Source of the DNA: Orientallactaga sibirica
Taxonomy: Eukaryota; Chordata; Mammalia; Rodentia; Dipodidae
Direction of reading: 5' to 3'
Assembly (NCBI GenBank): GCA_036365145.1
Contig: JAEOAD010002231.1
Coordinates: forward strand, 62,001 to 126,000
Length of the DNA stretch: 64,000 bases
The number at the start of each line of letters is the position of its first letter. Positions within the stretch are counted from its first letter, which is position 1. The notes under the pieces were generated by a model. That model ran no database searches. It was not told the origin of the DNA and saw nothing but the letters and a program-made list of their open reading frames with translations. Of the stretch, positions 1 to 9,741 are shown piece after piece. Position numbers and translations under genes: made by a program.

Positions 1-17
1 TGCAGCACCTTAGACCC

Positions 18-252
18 CTAGGCCTTCTGGACAGAGTCCCCTGCCTTTTTAGCCCTGAAAACTGTACTGCTGCAGTCTAATGTCAAGGTGAATGTCCATT
101 TCACCATGGCGGCATATGGTAGCCAGCCTGGCCCCAGAGCCTCTATACTTCTTGGATCTGCTGCTATCAGGCCATACAAGGCAACATTGGCTTTGATCTC
201 CTTAGATGCCTCTTCCACATATTTCTGGTAATAGGGCACCAAAGCTTTGGGT
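18..252 (-). other. unidentified short open frame, possible exon or retrocopy fragment
   Basis: A 74-codon frame on the minus strand ends at a stop near 18 and reads through a low-repeat, ordinary-looking amino acid mix (for example VEEASKEIKANVALYGLIAA). I do not recognise the protein. Just upstream on that strand the sequence runs through a pyrimidine-rich tract into 'ttctag' at about 253-258, which resembles a 3' splice acceptor. The frame could therefore be a terminal exon, an internal exon read past its end, or a piece of an old retrocopy. It lies at the window edge, so context is missing, and a chance frame of this length is common. Confidence 0.2.
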
Positions 253-307
253 CTAGAATAACAGGAGTTGGTACAATGGAAAACAAGAGGAAGGTTTTAA
301 AAAAGTG

Positions 308-460
308 TTTTTTTTTTTTTCCCTGAGGTAGGGTCTCACTCTAGCCCAGCCTGACCTGGAATTCACTCTGTATTCTCAGGGTGGCCTCCAACTCATGGCG
401 ATCCTCCTACCTCTGCCTCTCAAGTTCCTGGATTAAAGGCGTGGGCCGCCACCCCCGGCA
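308..460 (-). mobile_element. B1 SINE
   Basis: Reverse-strand 7SL-derived B1 monomer. The poly-T at 308-320 is the A-tail, and the internal Pol III promoter end is at the 'gcgtgggccgccacccccgg' side near 460. Confidence 0.9.
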
Positions 461-1059
461 AGAACTGGAAGTTTCTTAAATCTGGGCCACGTGACCACTG
501 TGATCACACAGGCACAGTATCCATGCTAGGAAACTCTGGTCCAGACTTGGTGCCTTGTGGTGGGAGCAACCTGCTTCCCTTGTTGGAACCTTGGCTCCAC
601 AGCTGCAGCTGTCCCTTATGTTCAACACTGCAGTAACTAGTGGGTTTTTGGACAGCAGTGCTGGGTGTTGACAACAGCATTTTAGTTTGTAGCTTGGTTC
701 CCATGAAAGGAAGAGCCCAGGTGTGTGTGTGTGCGTGTGTGTGTGCGTGTGCATGTGCGTGTGTGTGTGTGTGTAAGTACACGGTCTTCTCTTTGGTACA
801 CTCTTAGCTCCTTATTTACTTGAATTCCGGAATCACACACTTGCCCTTTTTCTTCTCACCTAACCAGCTACCTCCCCACAAAACTATGACAAGTATTCTT
901 CAAGTGGTTACTAAAACCAAGAACAGTTTAAAATGACAACAGAACAATAGGAACAAAACAAACGAGTTTCTGTCTTATGAGGCATATATTTCCCTTCGCA
1001 TTTGCTGGGTTCTGATCCTTATTCTAACCTCTAACTTATGTAAAATTCCAAGGTTTGGA
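461..1059. other. unique DNA with a GT microsatellite
   Basis: No gene or recognisable repeat apart from the GT tract at 719-774. Translations with runs of His-Thr here come from that tract. Confidence 0.6.
719..774. repeat. (GT)n microsatellite
   Basis: About 28 GT units with a few gc/at interruptions, typical of a mammalian dinucleotide repeat. Confidence 0.95.
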
Positions 1060-1072
1060 TCTTATGCCTTTT

Positions 1073-1279
1073 AAAATTTTTAAAAATTTATTTGCAAGAG
1101 AGAGAGAGAGAGAGAGAGAATGAATAGGCATGCAAGGGTCTCTTGCTGCTGCAAATGAACTCCAGACACATGTGCCTCTTTGTGATCATCTGGCTTTATC
1201 TGGTTACTGGACAATCAAACATAGGCCATCAGGCTTTGCAAGCAGGTGCCTTTCACTGTTGAGCCATCTCTCCAGCCCG
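1073..1279 (-). mobile_element. tRNA-derived B2-like SINE
   Basis: Reverse copy whose head complement 'gagccatctctccagccc' is at the right end. It is flanked by a perfect 13-base target duplication 'tcttatgcctttt' at 1060-1072 and 1280-1292, which fixes both ends. Confidence 0.95.
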
Positions 1280-1292
1280 TCTTATGCCTTTT

Positions 1293-2302
1293 TTGTTATT
1301 CCTAAGTGATCACATTCTGTTTCATGGCTTGTTAATATCCGTGAACTGGTAACAACTCTGATCACTTTTGTGAATTCTAGTTTTGGTCCCACTGGCTACT
1401 GAGCTTAATCACTAGATATTTTCAATGGGCTGAATGATGATCCCTAGGGAATTATTTCTACTTTTTAGTCCCCAGAGCCTATGACTTTTCCCTTATTTGG
1501 AAAAAGTGCTTTTCATATTTAAAGGTGTTGAGCTTCAGTTATTTGGGGTGATTTAGATTGAGTCCAAATGCAATGACAAGTATCTTTGTAAGAGACATAC
1601 ATAGGAGAATATACTTACAAAGGAAAGATGGAGCAGAGATTGGAATGATGTGACTACACGCCAAGGAGTGCTAGCAGCCACCAGAAGCTGGAAGGGGCTG
1701 GGGACATTCATCCCAACACCTTTGGAAGTTATGTGACTCTGTTGAGACATCCCTTTTAGACACTGGGCCCCAGAACTCTAAGAGAATAAACCTTTTTTTG
1801 TCTGAAGTCACCATGTTTGTACTAATCTGTTATGGAAGCCTTGGAAACAAAATGATATTACAAACTTAAGCATCCGTGACAGATTTTTTTCCCAGCAACT
1901 CCTTTTCTTTATTTCCTCCCATTGTAAAAGACGACTCAAGTTCAGCAGATTTCCTTTCCTGCCCTTGAGTCCTGGAGCAGACAAGCAACCCTAGGCACCA
2001 CATCCGGGCTGGCAATAGCACAGGTCTCAGACACTCCACTTGCCTCCAGCTGAGGCTCAGCAGCTGTCTGTCAGTAAGTCAGCAGGAACCCTCCAATCGG
2101 CAGCATGCCTCCAAGAGCCAGGGGCAGGCAAGTTTGAGGCTTTGGGACAGACCAGAGTCAGGTTGTTGAGTGGCAGGTCTTTAAGTAAGAGGGCACCTCA
2201 ACTTGGCTGGAGGGAACCCCATCACAGCAAAGGTCATCTCTGTCTCCACAGATGATGGACATTGAAGGAAAGTGGAGCATAGTCCTTCATTGAGTTCCTT
2301 CA
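1293..2302. other. mostly unique DNA containing an ancient LTR
   Basis: Apart from the MLT1-like segment at about 1420-1870 I see no repeat. Short frames at 2040-2255 (+) and 1553-1750 (-) have no recognisable product. Confidence 0.5.
1420..1870 (+). mobile_element. ancient MLT1-like (ERVL-MaLR) LTR
   Basis: The order of recognisable blocks ('gaatgatgatcccta' near the start, 'agaagctggaaggggctggg' at about 1684, 'cccagaactctaagagaataaa' at about 1768, then a segment ending near 1860) follows the old mammalian MLT1 LTR consensus as I remember it. The copy is heavily diverged and boundaries are approximate. Confidence 0.5.
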
Positions 2303-2388
2303 GGGGGCACACACCTTTAATCCCAGCACTCGGGAGGCAGATGTAGGAGGATTGCCGTGAGTTCAAGGCCACCCTGACACTACATAGA
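2303..2388 (+). mobile_element. B1 SINE, 3'-truncated
   Basis: Starts like B1 ('ggggcacacacctttaatcc') but stops after 'actacatag', where an L1 3' end begins. The right half and A-tail are missing. Confidence 0.75.
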
Positions 2389-2906
2389 TTTTTAAAAACA
2401 TTTTATTGACAACTTCCATTCATATACACAATGTACCCTGGTCATAACACCCTGCTCACCATCTTCTTTTGTCCTCTCTCCCCATCCTCCACCTACTGAA
2501 CCCCTGATTCTTTGTAACTAGTCCATTTTGGTGTTATTATTATTATTATTTGCCCTCATATTAGGCAGATCTTGTATAGAGAGCATCAGCCACTGTGAAG
2601 TCATGAATACAACAGCCATTTAATGTCTGGAAGATAGTATTGCAAAGCACTCCTCCTCATCTTTTGGCTTTTGCACTCTTTCTTCCACCTTTTCCACACT
2701 GGTTCCTGAGCCTTGGAGAGTGATAGGGTTGTCTCACTTACTGATGGACACTCCACTGTCACTTCTCAACCAGTAGATATCACCATTGAAAAGAGAAGCT
2801 TTTCTAACCAAAAATGAGAATATAATTAATATGTGGGCATAAACATAAATATTTACAGGGCAATTGGGCATATTATATCCATTTTACCGAGTCCCCCATC
2901 CCGCAG
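2389..2906 (-). mobile_element. LINE-1 3' UTR fragment
   Basis: Reverse complement of the 3' UTR of the L1 family seen complete at 23,388-31,598. It opens with 'ttttattgacaacttccat' (complement of the aataaa-bearing 3' end) and shares blocks such as 'cctgagccttggag' and 'tctaaccaaaaatgaga'. It is a 5'-truncated insertion. Confidence 0.8.
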
Positions 2907-2920
2907 CCATAGACTTTTTT

Positions 2921-3075
2921 TTTTTTTTTTTGGTTTTTGTGAGGTAGGGTCTCACTCTGGTCCAGGCTGACCTGGAATTAACTATGTAGTCTCAGGGTGG
3001 CCTTGAACTCTTGGCGATCCTCCTACCTCTGCCTCCCGAGTGCTGGGATTAAAGGCGTGCGCCACCACACCCGGC
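2921..3075 (-). mobile_element. B1 SINE
   Basis: Complete reverse B1 flanked by a perfect duplication 'ccatagactttttt' (2907-2920 and 3076-3089). The host sequence is the edge of the L1 3' fragment. Confidence 0.95.
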
Positions 3076-3126
3076 CCATAGACTTTTTTAAAAATATTTT
3101 TTTATTGAATTTGATTTTTTAAACTT

Positions 3127-3275
3127 TTTTCCCCTGGTTTTCAAGGTAGGGTCTTGCTCTAGCCCAGGCTGACCTGGAATTCACTACATCATCTCAGGTG
3201 GCCTCAAACTCACAGAGATCCTCCTACATTAGTTCTCCAAGTGCTGAGGTTAAAGGCATGCATCACCACACCTGG
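3127..3275 (-). mobile_element. B1 SINE, diverged
   Basis: Reverse B1 with several substitutions ('ctacatcatctcaggtggcc'), older than its left neighbour. Confidence 0.85.
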
Positions 3276-3276
3276 C

Positions 3277-3384
3277 TGATATTTTAAACTTTTTATTGAC
3301 AACCTCCATACATATAGATAATATAATAATCACAGGACACTTCCTTTCCTCCCTCCAGAATCCAGTCTCCAGTGCATCCTTCCT
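3277..3384 (-). mobile_element. short LINE-1 3' end
   Basis: 'tttttattgacaacctccat' at about 3288 is the complement of the L1 3' terminus. The piece ends where U6-like sequence begins. Confidence 0.6.
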
Positions 3385-3385
3385 T

Positions 3386-3797
3386 GTAAGCAGCACATAT
3401 ATACTATAGTTGGAAAGATACAGAATTAGCATGGCCCCTGTGGTGGTTTGAATCAGATGGTCCCCATAAACTCTTGTGTTCTGAATGCTTGGTCCTCGCT
3501 GGTGGCAATTTGGATGGTAGAGCCCTGCTTGAGGAGGTGTGCTGCTTAGGGCAGGCTTAGGGGTGTTGTAGCCAGCTTCTCTTTGCTGAGGTAGAGGTGA
3601 TGTCCAGTCTCTCTCATGCCATACTTTCCCTTGTCATCATGAAGTTGCCCCTCCAGACTGTCAGCCAAAATACAAACTTTCTTCCCATCAGCTGCTTTTA
3701 GTCAAGTGCTTTGTCCCAGAAATGAGAAGGTAATGGCAACAGCCTTTGTACAAGGATGTCCTGCAGATTCATGAAGCTTTCTATACTTTTATAAATA
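3386..3797 (+). pseudogene. U6 snRNA pseudogene, interrupted
   Basis: Two blocks match U6 spliceosomal RNA in order. The left block, 3386-3438, contains 'gcagcacatata' and 'attagcatggcccc'. The right block, about 3742-3797, contains 'caaggatg' and 'attcatgaagc'. A MaLR-like LTR at 3439-3741 separates them, with a near-match 5-base duplication ('gcccc' left, 'gcctt' right). The 'acagagaag' stretch is altered and the T-run is replaced by 'cttttataaataaaa'. It is a dead retrocopy, not a functional U6 gene. Confidence 0.8.
3439..3741 (+). mobile_element. MaLR-like solo LTR
   Basis: Begins 'tgtggtggtttgaatcagat' and ends 'aaca', giving TG...CA termini and about 303 bases. It lacks an obvious aataaa. 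It belongs with the LTRs at 6,287, 46,000, 46,025 and 59,070 by its start sequence. Assignment to the rodent ORR1/MT group is from memory. Confidence 0.7.
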
Positions 3798-4139
3798 AAA
3801 GTGGACATGTGCTCTTGCTTTTTTTAATGATGAAATTCAGGAATGTTTCCATGTAAGAAATCATTGTAAAAATCAATTAAATTTCTATACTGAGCAATAA
3901 GCATTCTAAAATTATTAAGTCCATTGGATGGTGTCATCCATATTCAGGGTGTTTCTCCTCCCTTGGTTAACCCTGTCTGGAAATGTCTCTGTAGATACAC
4001 TCAGAGATGTATTTCCATGGTGATTCTAAATCTAATCAAGTTGACAAGACCACAGGCATATATTTTACCAAAAAAATGTGCAAGACCTGTACACTAGAAT
4101 TATAACTGAAATAAATTAAAGTGGAGTTAAATGAATAGG
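3798..4139. other. no recognised feature
   Basis: AT-rich unique sequence; no gene or repeat recognised. Confidence 0.5.
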
Positions 4140-4267
4140 AAGACATCTTATGTTGACTTATGGGAGATTTATTATTTCTCTAACAGAAACTCTCCACAGA
4201 TTGGTCTACAGATTCAATGCAATACTAATAAAAATCAGAGTTGTGCTGGTTGTTTTGTTATGCTTTT

Positions 4268-4390
4268 CTTGGCTGTTTTTTTTTTTTTTTTTTTTTTTTG
4301 CAAAACACAGAAGCTGATCTTAAAACATAAGGAAGTTCACACATGCACAGGCACACATCACCCACACACATCACACACACCCACACCCAC
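4268..4390. repeat. poly-T and CA-rich simple sequence
   Basis: A T-run of about 23 bases at 4,278-4,300 and a CA-rich tract at about 4,340-4,390. Confidence 0.8.
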
Positions 4391-4553
4391 AAAGATTTTT
4401 AGAAAGAACTCAGTAATAAATTTACATACCTACAACTAACTGACTCTTTTGAAAAAGACCTCAAAAGCATATTGAACAAAGGATGGTCCCTTATTCTTCC
4501 TCCTCCTTCTTCTTTTCTATCTCCTCCTCCTCCTCCTCTTCCTTCTCTTCTTC

Positions 4554-4697
4554 TTTTTTTCTGAGGTAGGGTTTTTCTCTAATCCAGGCTGACCTGAACT
4601 CATTATGTAGTCTCAGAGTGGCCTTGAAGTCATGGTGATCCTCCTACTTCTGCCTCCCAAGTGCTGGTATTAAAGGTGTGGGCGACCATGCCTGGCT
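4554..4697 (-). mobile_element. B1 SINE
   Basis: Reverse B1 preceded by a CT-rich tract (4,496-4,558) that is probably its expanded tail complement. Confidence 0.85.
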
Positions 4698-4769
4698 AGG
4701 ATGACCTCTTCAATAACAGTGCTGGGAAAGCAGGAAACCCAGATGCAGAATGAAACATGACTCCTGTTT

Positions 4770-4927
4770 TGTTTTGTTTTTTTCCTTTTTTCGAGGTTGG
4801 GTCTCATTCTAGCCCAGGCTGACCTGGAATTCACTATGTAGTCTCAGGGTGGCCACAAATTCATGGTGATCCTCCTACCTATGCCTCCCTAGTGCTGGGA
4901 TTAAAGATGTGCGTACCACACCGGGCT
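4770..4927 (-). mobile_element. B1 SINE
   Basis: Reverse B1 between copies of 'tgactcctgttt' at 4,758-4,769 and 4,929-4,940. The right-hand copy also bounds the next SINE. Confidence 0.9.
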
Positions 4928-4940
4928 TTGACTCCTGTTT

Positions 4941-5176
4941 ATGTTTTTATTTTTAAGTTTAAAATTTTTTTTTAATTTGAGAGAGTCACAGAGAGAGAGA
5001 GAGGCAGAGAGGAAGAGAGAGAGAGAATGGGTGTGCCAGCGGCCCCTTATGGGCAAGCATGGCATTGGGCGCTTACATCACTTTGCGTCAGGCTAAACAT
5101 GGGACCTAGAGAATCGAATGGGCATTCTTAGGCTTGGCAGGCAGGTGACTTAACTGCTAAGCCATCTTTCCAGCCC
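4941..5176 (-). mobile_element. tRNA-derived B2-like SINE
   Basis: Reverse copy bounded by 'tgactcctgttt' at 4,929-4,940 and 5,178-5,189, so it entered at the duplicated site of the neighbouring B1 or vice versa. Confidence 0.9.
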
Positions 5177-5664
5177 TTGACTCCTGTTTTTTATCATCCA
5201 CAAAAGTAAATGAAAATAGATCAAAGGTCTACATGTGAAGTGTAAGACTATGAAACTCCTAGAAAAAAACAAGGGAAATAGCTCAAGACATGAGGATATG
5301 GAATGATCTTTTAAAATATGACCCCCAAAGTACAGTCAGTCAAACTTGGACAAATGGATTATATCAAACAGTAGCCACACAGCACAGGAAACAAACAGCA
5401 GAGGGAAGAGGCGCCTAAAGAACAAGAAGCCTGTAGGCTCTCTGACAGAGTACTACCATTCAGAATGTATGAGGAAGTCAAAAAACTTACTACAACAAGA
5501 AAACCAAGTAATTCAGAGTACAAAACCTAAAAGATTTAAATAAACATTTCTTGAAAGAAGAAATACAAATGCCTAAGAAATGTATGTTAAAATTCTCAGT
5601 ATCATTAGCCAACAGAGAAATGCAAATCAAACCACAAGGAGATAGCATTTAATTCCCATCAGAA

Positions 5665-5862
5665 TGGCTGGAGAGATGACTTAGTGGTTAAGATGCTTGC
5701 CAGAAAAGTCAAAGGACCCAGTGCCCATGTAAAGCCAGATGCACAAAATGGTGCATATGTCTGGAGTTTGTTTGCAGTGGCTAGAGGCCCTGGCATACCC
5801 ATTCTTTCTCTATCTGCCTCTTTCTCTCTCTAAAATAAATAAATGAGTAAACTATTTAAAAA
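5665..5862 (+). mobile_element. tRNA-derived B2-like SINE
   Basis: Forward copy starting 'ggctggagagatgactta' and ending in 'ctaaaataaataaatgag', inside the old L1. Confidence 0.9.
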
Positions 5863-5921
5863 GGAGGATGAAACACAAAAATAATGGATACCAGTGAATA
5901 TGTGGAGAGAAGGGAATATAT

Positions 5922-6286
5922 ATTTTTAACTTTTTATTTACAACCTCCATGCACATAGGCAGTGTACCATGATCACAAGGGGTCTCACTAACCTTCTAAG
6001 TCTCCCCTCCACTGCATCTCTTCTTTCTAGTCCCACTTCTGTTTTTATGTCATCATGTTTTTTTTTTTTTCTTCTTCTATTATGCAGGTCTTGAGTTCAT
6101 GAATGCCACAGCCACTTTGTGTCTGGAAGACAGTATTGTAAATACTCCTCCTCTTCCTTTGGCTCTTACATTCTTTCCACCACCTCTTCCACAATGGTCC
6201 CTGAGCCTTGGAGGGTGTGATAGAGATGTAGCACTTAATGTTGAACACTCCACTGTCACTTCTGAGAGAAGGGACTTCTTAGATGC
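5922..6286 (-). mobile_element. LINE-1 3' UTR fragment
   Basis: Starts 'ttttttaactttttatttacaacc'-like (L1 3' terminus complement) and carries the block 'gtgtctggaagacagtattg'. Its + strand contains the open frame at 6,099-6,299 discussed in the findings. Confidence 0.8.
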
Positions 6287-6656
6287 TGTGGTAGTTTGAA
6301 TAGATGGCCCCCAATATATTCATTGTTTTATTTTAGTTTGGATTTGCAGCTACCTGGATGGAGGAGGTATCACTGGGTGGATCTTAGGGTCCAGCCTTAA
6401 GGTGTGGTGGTGGATTTGAAATTCCACTCTAAAGATATGCAAAGTGCCTGGAGTTCCTGAAGTGTGCTTGTTTGTGGTATGCTTTTAGGGATTTTGGCTT
6501 GTGGCTTCTCTCTCTCTCTCTTTCTGCTTGGACCTGTGAAAGCAGGCCAGCTTCTTCTGCCATTATGGAACTTCCCCTGGATCTGTAAGCTCCAAATAAA
6601 TATCCCTGCTTCCATAACTGTGCCTGGTTTGGAAGTTCATCTAGCTGTCTACTACA
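6287..6656 (+). mobile_element. MaLR-like solo LTR
   Basis: Begins 'tgtggtagtttgaatagatg', ends 'ctactaca', with aataaa at about 6,595. At about 370 bases it is the most complete reference copy in the window for the LTRs at 46,000 and 59,070. Confidence 0.75.
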
Positions 6657-6864
6657 GATGTCCTTGTTGGGAATGTAACAATAGTTTTGGGAGAACGGTA
6701 TGAAGGTTTCTTAAGAAGCTAAGATCTGCCATATGATTGAGTTATCCCACTTTGGAGTTTATATATCCAAAAGAAGTGGAATCAACACTGCATCCTTGTT
6801 CTTCGCAGCACTATTCATAGTTGCCAAAACATGGAATCGGCCTAGGTGCACATGAAGAGATAAG

Positions 6865-7285
6865 TGTTAGGTCAGACAGGCTCCAAAATGGAGTCACCAA
6901 GGACAGTAAAAGGGTGATGGAAACATAAGGAAGTGAATTATTCACATTCCTCAAGAAAATGCCCAGCCATTATCCCTTCCTTGCCTACAATGCTCCCAGG
7001 TCATGGTTTGCTGTCCCCTTATCTCATAAGTCACCTGGTCACTGTTCTGGTGTCACACCCTGGCTATCTTAGATCTCTCCTAAAGGACCCTTTCTTATTT
7101 AGCTTTTTCCCTTCCTCACCTTCCCCAACTGAAAATACCCTATAAATCCCACGACCTGAGAAACTCAGGTTGGCTGTGCTCTTCTCTTGTGAGTCAGTCC
7201 TGGAAGCTCCTGCTTTTCCCAAATAAAAGCTTTCATCTTTGCCTCAGAGTGGGTTGCATGGTTGTGGTCACTCCTGAACCTTACA
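6865..7285 (+). mobile_element. class I ERV LTR
   Basis: TG...CA element of about 421 bases: start 'tgttaggtcagacagg', TATA-like 'cctataaatccc' at about 7,139, polyadenylation signal 'aataaa' at about 7,222, end 'gaaccttaca'. It is followed directly by a primer binding site, as a 5' LTR should be. I found no matching 3' LTR in the window. Confidence 0.75.
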
Positions 7286-7287
7286 TC

Positions 7288-7305
7288 TGGTGCCATGACT
7301 TGGAT
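7288..7305 (+). promoter_or_regulatory. ERV primer binding site, tRNA-His-like
   Basis: 'tggtgccatgacttggat' matches the tRNA-His primer site of HERV-H-type gammaretroviral elements at about 16 of 18 positions as I recall it, and lies two bases after the LTR end. Confidence 0.65.
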
Positions 7306-8400
7306 AGGAGGCTTTTGGTTGCCCTCTTGGGCAGCCAGACCTCCTTTCCCCTGACCAGAGCACTGAGCTGCCACTTACCCTGTGATGACTTTGGACCATC
7401 TCTGCCTGATACCAGCTTTCACACCCACCACAATTTGGCCTTGCTCTTCTTCCCTCCTTCTCAGTAAGTGTCCCTCTTGGGTTGGCTTGCTCTTGGGTTT
7501 AATCCCTCCTGGTGGAAGCCAATGCTAGCACTCCAGGCTACAACCCTCACCTGCTTCTGGGTCCCAACCACAGGTCTCAAGAAAGATGAACTCTTGATAC
7601 CTTGGGTCTGTTGCTGGCTGGTCTACTGTACCCTAAGGGGCACCTTTTGGTTCAGTTGCACCATTTTGGGACACTCCCCACCTCTCCCTCTCTCTCCTGA
7701 AATCTCATCTTTCACTGCCATCAACTTTCTCCATTGGGAGCACTGGTGACCGCCTTGCCCACTAACATGCTTAAAAAGCCAACAGTTGTGTCCTGTACGG
7801 CCTCTGCCCATGTGGGAGGTGCAGGCCCCATTCACCCTAATGAGCCAGGGGTCATATTGGTACTCTGTGTAAACCCAGCTTAAGCCCTGGTTCCTTTCTC
7901 TCACCCTTGTTTTGCTCTTTCCTTGTCTCCTTAAGATGACTCTTGGATGATATCAAACCTTGTAGTCTGATCTTTCTCTGCAACTCTGCCTGGCCACAAT
8001 ATAAGCTGGACAATGGGTCCAAGTGGCTTGAACATGATAATTTTGATTTCCAAATTCCCAGATTTAGAAAACTTCTGACAATGTACAGGCAAATGATCTG
8101 AAATACCCTATATTTAAGCATTTTTTTACTCTGTGTGCATAGCCTCTCTTGTTTTTTGTCTCTGGAGGTGTAAATAGAATAGAAATTTAAAATGAAAATG
8201 CATAGCTTCTAAATGAATGAATGAATGTGTGAGGGGGAAATGGTTGTATTATATATAGCTGAATTAATTTCAGAAACTGACATAGATTGGATGGATATCT
8301 TATTTAGCTTTTAAAAGTGCTAAATCTCCTCATTAAAAAAATATAAAATATTATATAAAGGTATCCTGATTCTGATGAACTTTAAAATTTTAAAATTTTT
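7306..8400 (+). other. possible ERV internal remnant, then unique DNA
   Basis: The sequence after the primer site, up to roughly 8,130, is comparatively GC-rich with frames of 93 codons at 7,468-7,749 (+) and 7,623-7,904 (-). No Gag, protease or RT motif is readable. It may be leader or gag remnant of the class I element. From 8,130 on it is AT-rich unique DNA. Confidence 0.35.
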
Positions 8401-8407
8401 CATGTTT

Positions 8408-8505
8408 TCACTATGTAGTCTCAGGGTGGCCTTGAACTCATAGTGATCCTCTTATCTCTGCCTCCCGAGTGCTGGGATTAAAGGCATATGCCATCATGCC
8501 TGGCT
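8408..8505 (-). mobile_element. B1 SINE fragment
   Basis: Reverse B1 lacking its tail side; begins at 'cactatgtagtctcagggtg'. Confidence 0.8.
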
Positions 8506-8808
8506 ATCTTCTTAATATAAAACCTCCCAACAAATTAATCTAAAAGTAAGAAAAGAATATGAGCAGCTCATGAAAAATAAAATAAAAACAAAAACAATTA
8601 GGTTTGAATCTAGGAAAAGACATCCAACCTCATTATGGTTACCTGAGGATTAGGGGCATTTGGGAGAAGAAGAGTTTGGTTAACAGGGCTGCAGTTACAT
8701 AGGAGGAATATCTTCCAAAGTTCTATAGTGAAGCAGGGTAACAGTGCTTGGCAACAATTCATTATTTCCAAATAGTTACCAATGAGGAATGCTGGCTGTG
8801 ATTTGAAC

Positions 8809-8974
8809 TTTTTGTTTTTGTTTTTGTTTTTGTTTTTCGAGGTAGGGTTTCACTCTGGTCCAGGCTGACCTGGAATTCACTATGTAGTCTCAGGGTGGCC
8901 TCGAACTCACGGCGATCCTCCTACCTCTGCCTCCCAAGTGCTGGGATTAAAGGCATGCAACACTACACCCGGCT
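8809..8974 (-). mobile_element. B1 SINE
   Basis: Flanked by 'tgatttgaac' at 8,799-8,808 and 8,975-8,984; the tail is a (GTTTTT)n run. Confidence 0.95.
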
Positions 8975-9048
8975 TGATTTGAACATTTTAAAAGGTATAT
9001 TGGTCATTTGATTTTTCTTTTATACTTAAAAATGAATTTATCAATGAG

Positions 9049-9184
9049 TGTGAGGGGAGTTCATATCTGTAACCCCAGCACTTGGGAGACTGAGGTACTA
9101 GTGTCAGGTCAGCCTGGCTACAAAGTGAGTGCCAGCCCAACCTGGAGTCCAGTGGAGTGGGACCCAGTTTCAAAAAAAATAAAC
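9049..9184 (+). mobile_element. B1-like SINE, diverged
   Basis: 'aaccccagcacttgggagac' marks a forward B1. The middle is scrambled relative to the young copies, suggesting an old proto-B1 or B1 subfamily. Confidence 0.6.
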
Positions 9185-9407
9185 TGCCTGAGAAACATAT
9201 TTACATAAAATATAATAATTACATTATTGCCATAAGTGATTGATATAGAAATTTGCAAATATATGGTTATGTATAGGGTTAGACAAGAATCCTATGTATT
9301 TTTCCAGACCTAATAAAATTTTATTTTAATTGTTTTTTTGCTTTTTAAATTTTTTTATTTTTATTTATTTATTTGAGAGAGAGAGGCAGATAGAAAGAGA
9401 GAGAATG

Positions 9408-9558
9408 GGCTGGACATGGTGGTGCACACCTTTAACCCCAGCACTCGGGAGGCAGAGGTAGGAGGATCACTGTGAGTTTGAGGCTAGCCTGAGACTATAT
9501 AGTGAATTCCAGGTCAGCCTGGGCTAGAGGGAGACCCTACCCCAAAAAAACAAAAGAG
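9408..9558 (+). mobile_element. B1 SINE
   Basis: Forward B1 ('ggctggacatggtggtgcac') inserted in the GA tract of a B2-like SINE. The tail runs into 'caaaagagagagag'. Confidence 0.9.
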
Positions 9559-9563
9559 AGAGA

Positions 9564-9702
9564 GGGCTGGGCATGGTGGCACACACTTTTAATCCCAGCA
9601 TTTGGGAGGCAGAGGTAGAAGAATGCCCTGAGTTGGAGGCCACCCTGAGACTACGTTAGCCTGGGCTAGAGCATGACCCTACCTTAACAACAACAACAAC
9701 AA

Positions 9703-9734
<32 letters not shown>

Positions 9735-9741
9735 AGAAAAA
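9564..9741 (+). mobile_element. B1 SINE
   Basis: Second forward B1 right behind the first, with an (AAC)n and A-rich tail. It has lost part of its right half ('actacgttagcctgggc'). Confidence 0.9.

Larger units (their letters stand above)
4140..6864 (+). mobile_element. old LINE-1 ORF2 3' portion, fragmented
   Basis: Blocks at 4,190-4,240, 4,390-4,480, 5,200-5,660, 5,870-5,920 and 6,657-6,862 line up in order with ORF2 of the younger L1 at 28,680-29,830 (for example 'attcaatgcaatactaataa' at 4,213; 'agagaaatgcaaatcaaacc' at about 5,614; 'ttgggaatgtaacaatag' at about 6,667). The copy is highly diverged with no long frame left. Later insertions are two B1s, two B2-like SINEs, an antisense L1 3' end and a MaLR-like LTR. 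Confidence 0.75.

Noticed and set aside
476..782. Frames rich in His-Thr repeats
   Set aside because: They are translations of the GT microsatellite at 719-774.
5665..5700. tRNA genes at SINE heads
   Set aside because: The tRNA-like heads are followed by SINE bodies and A-rich tails; no complete cloverleaf with a CCA-ready end was seen.
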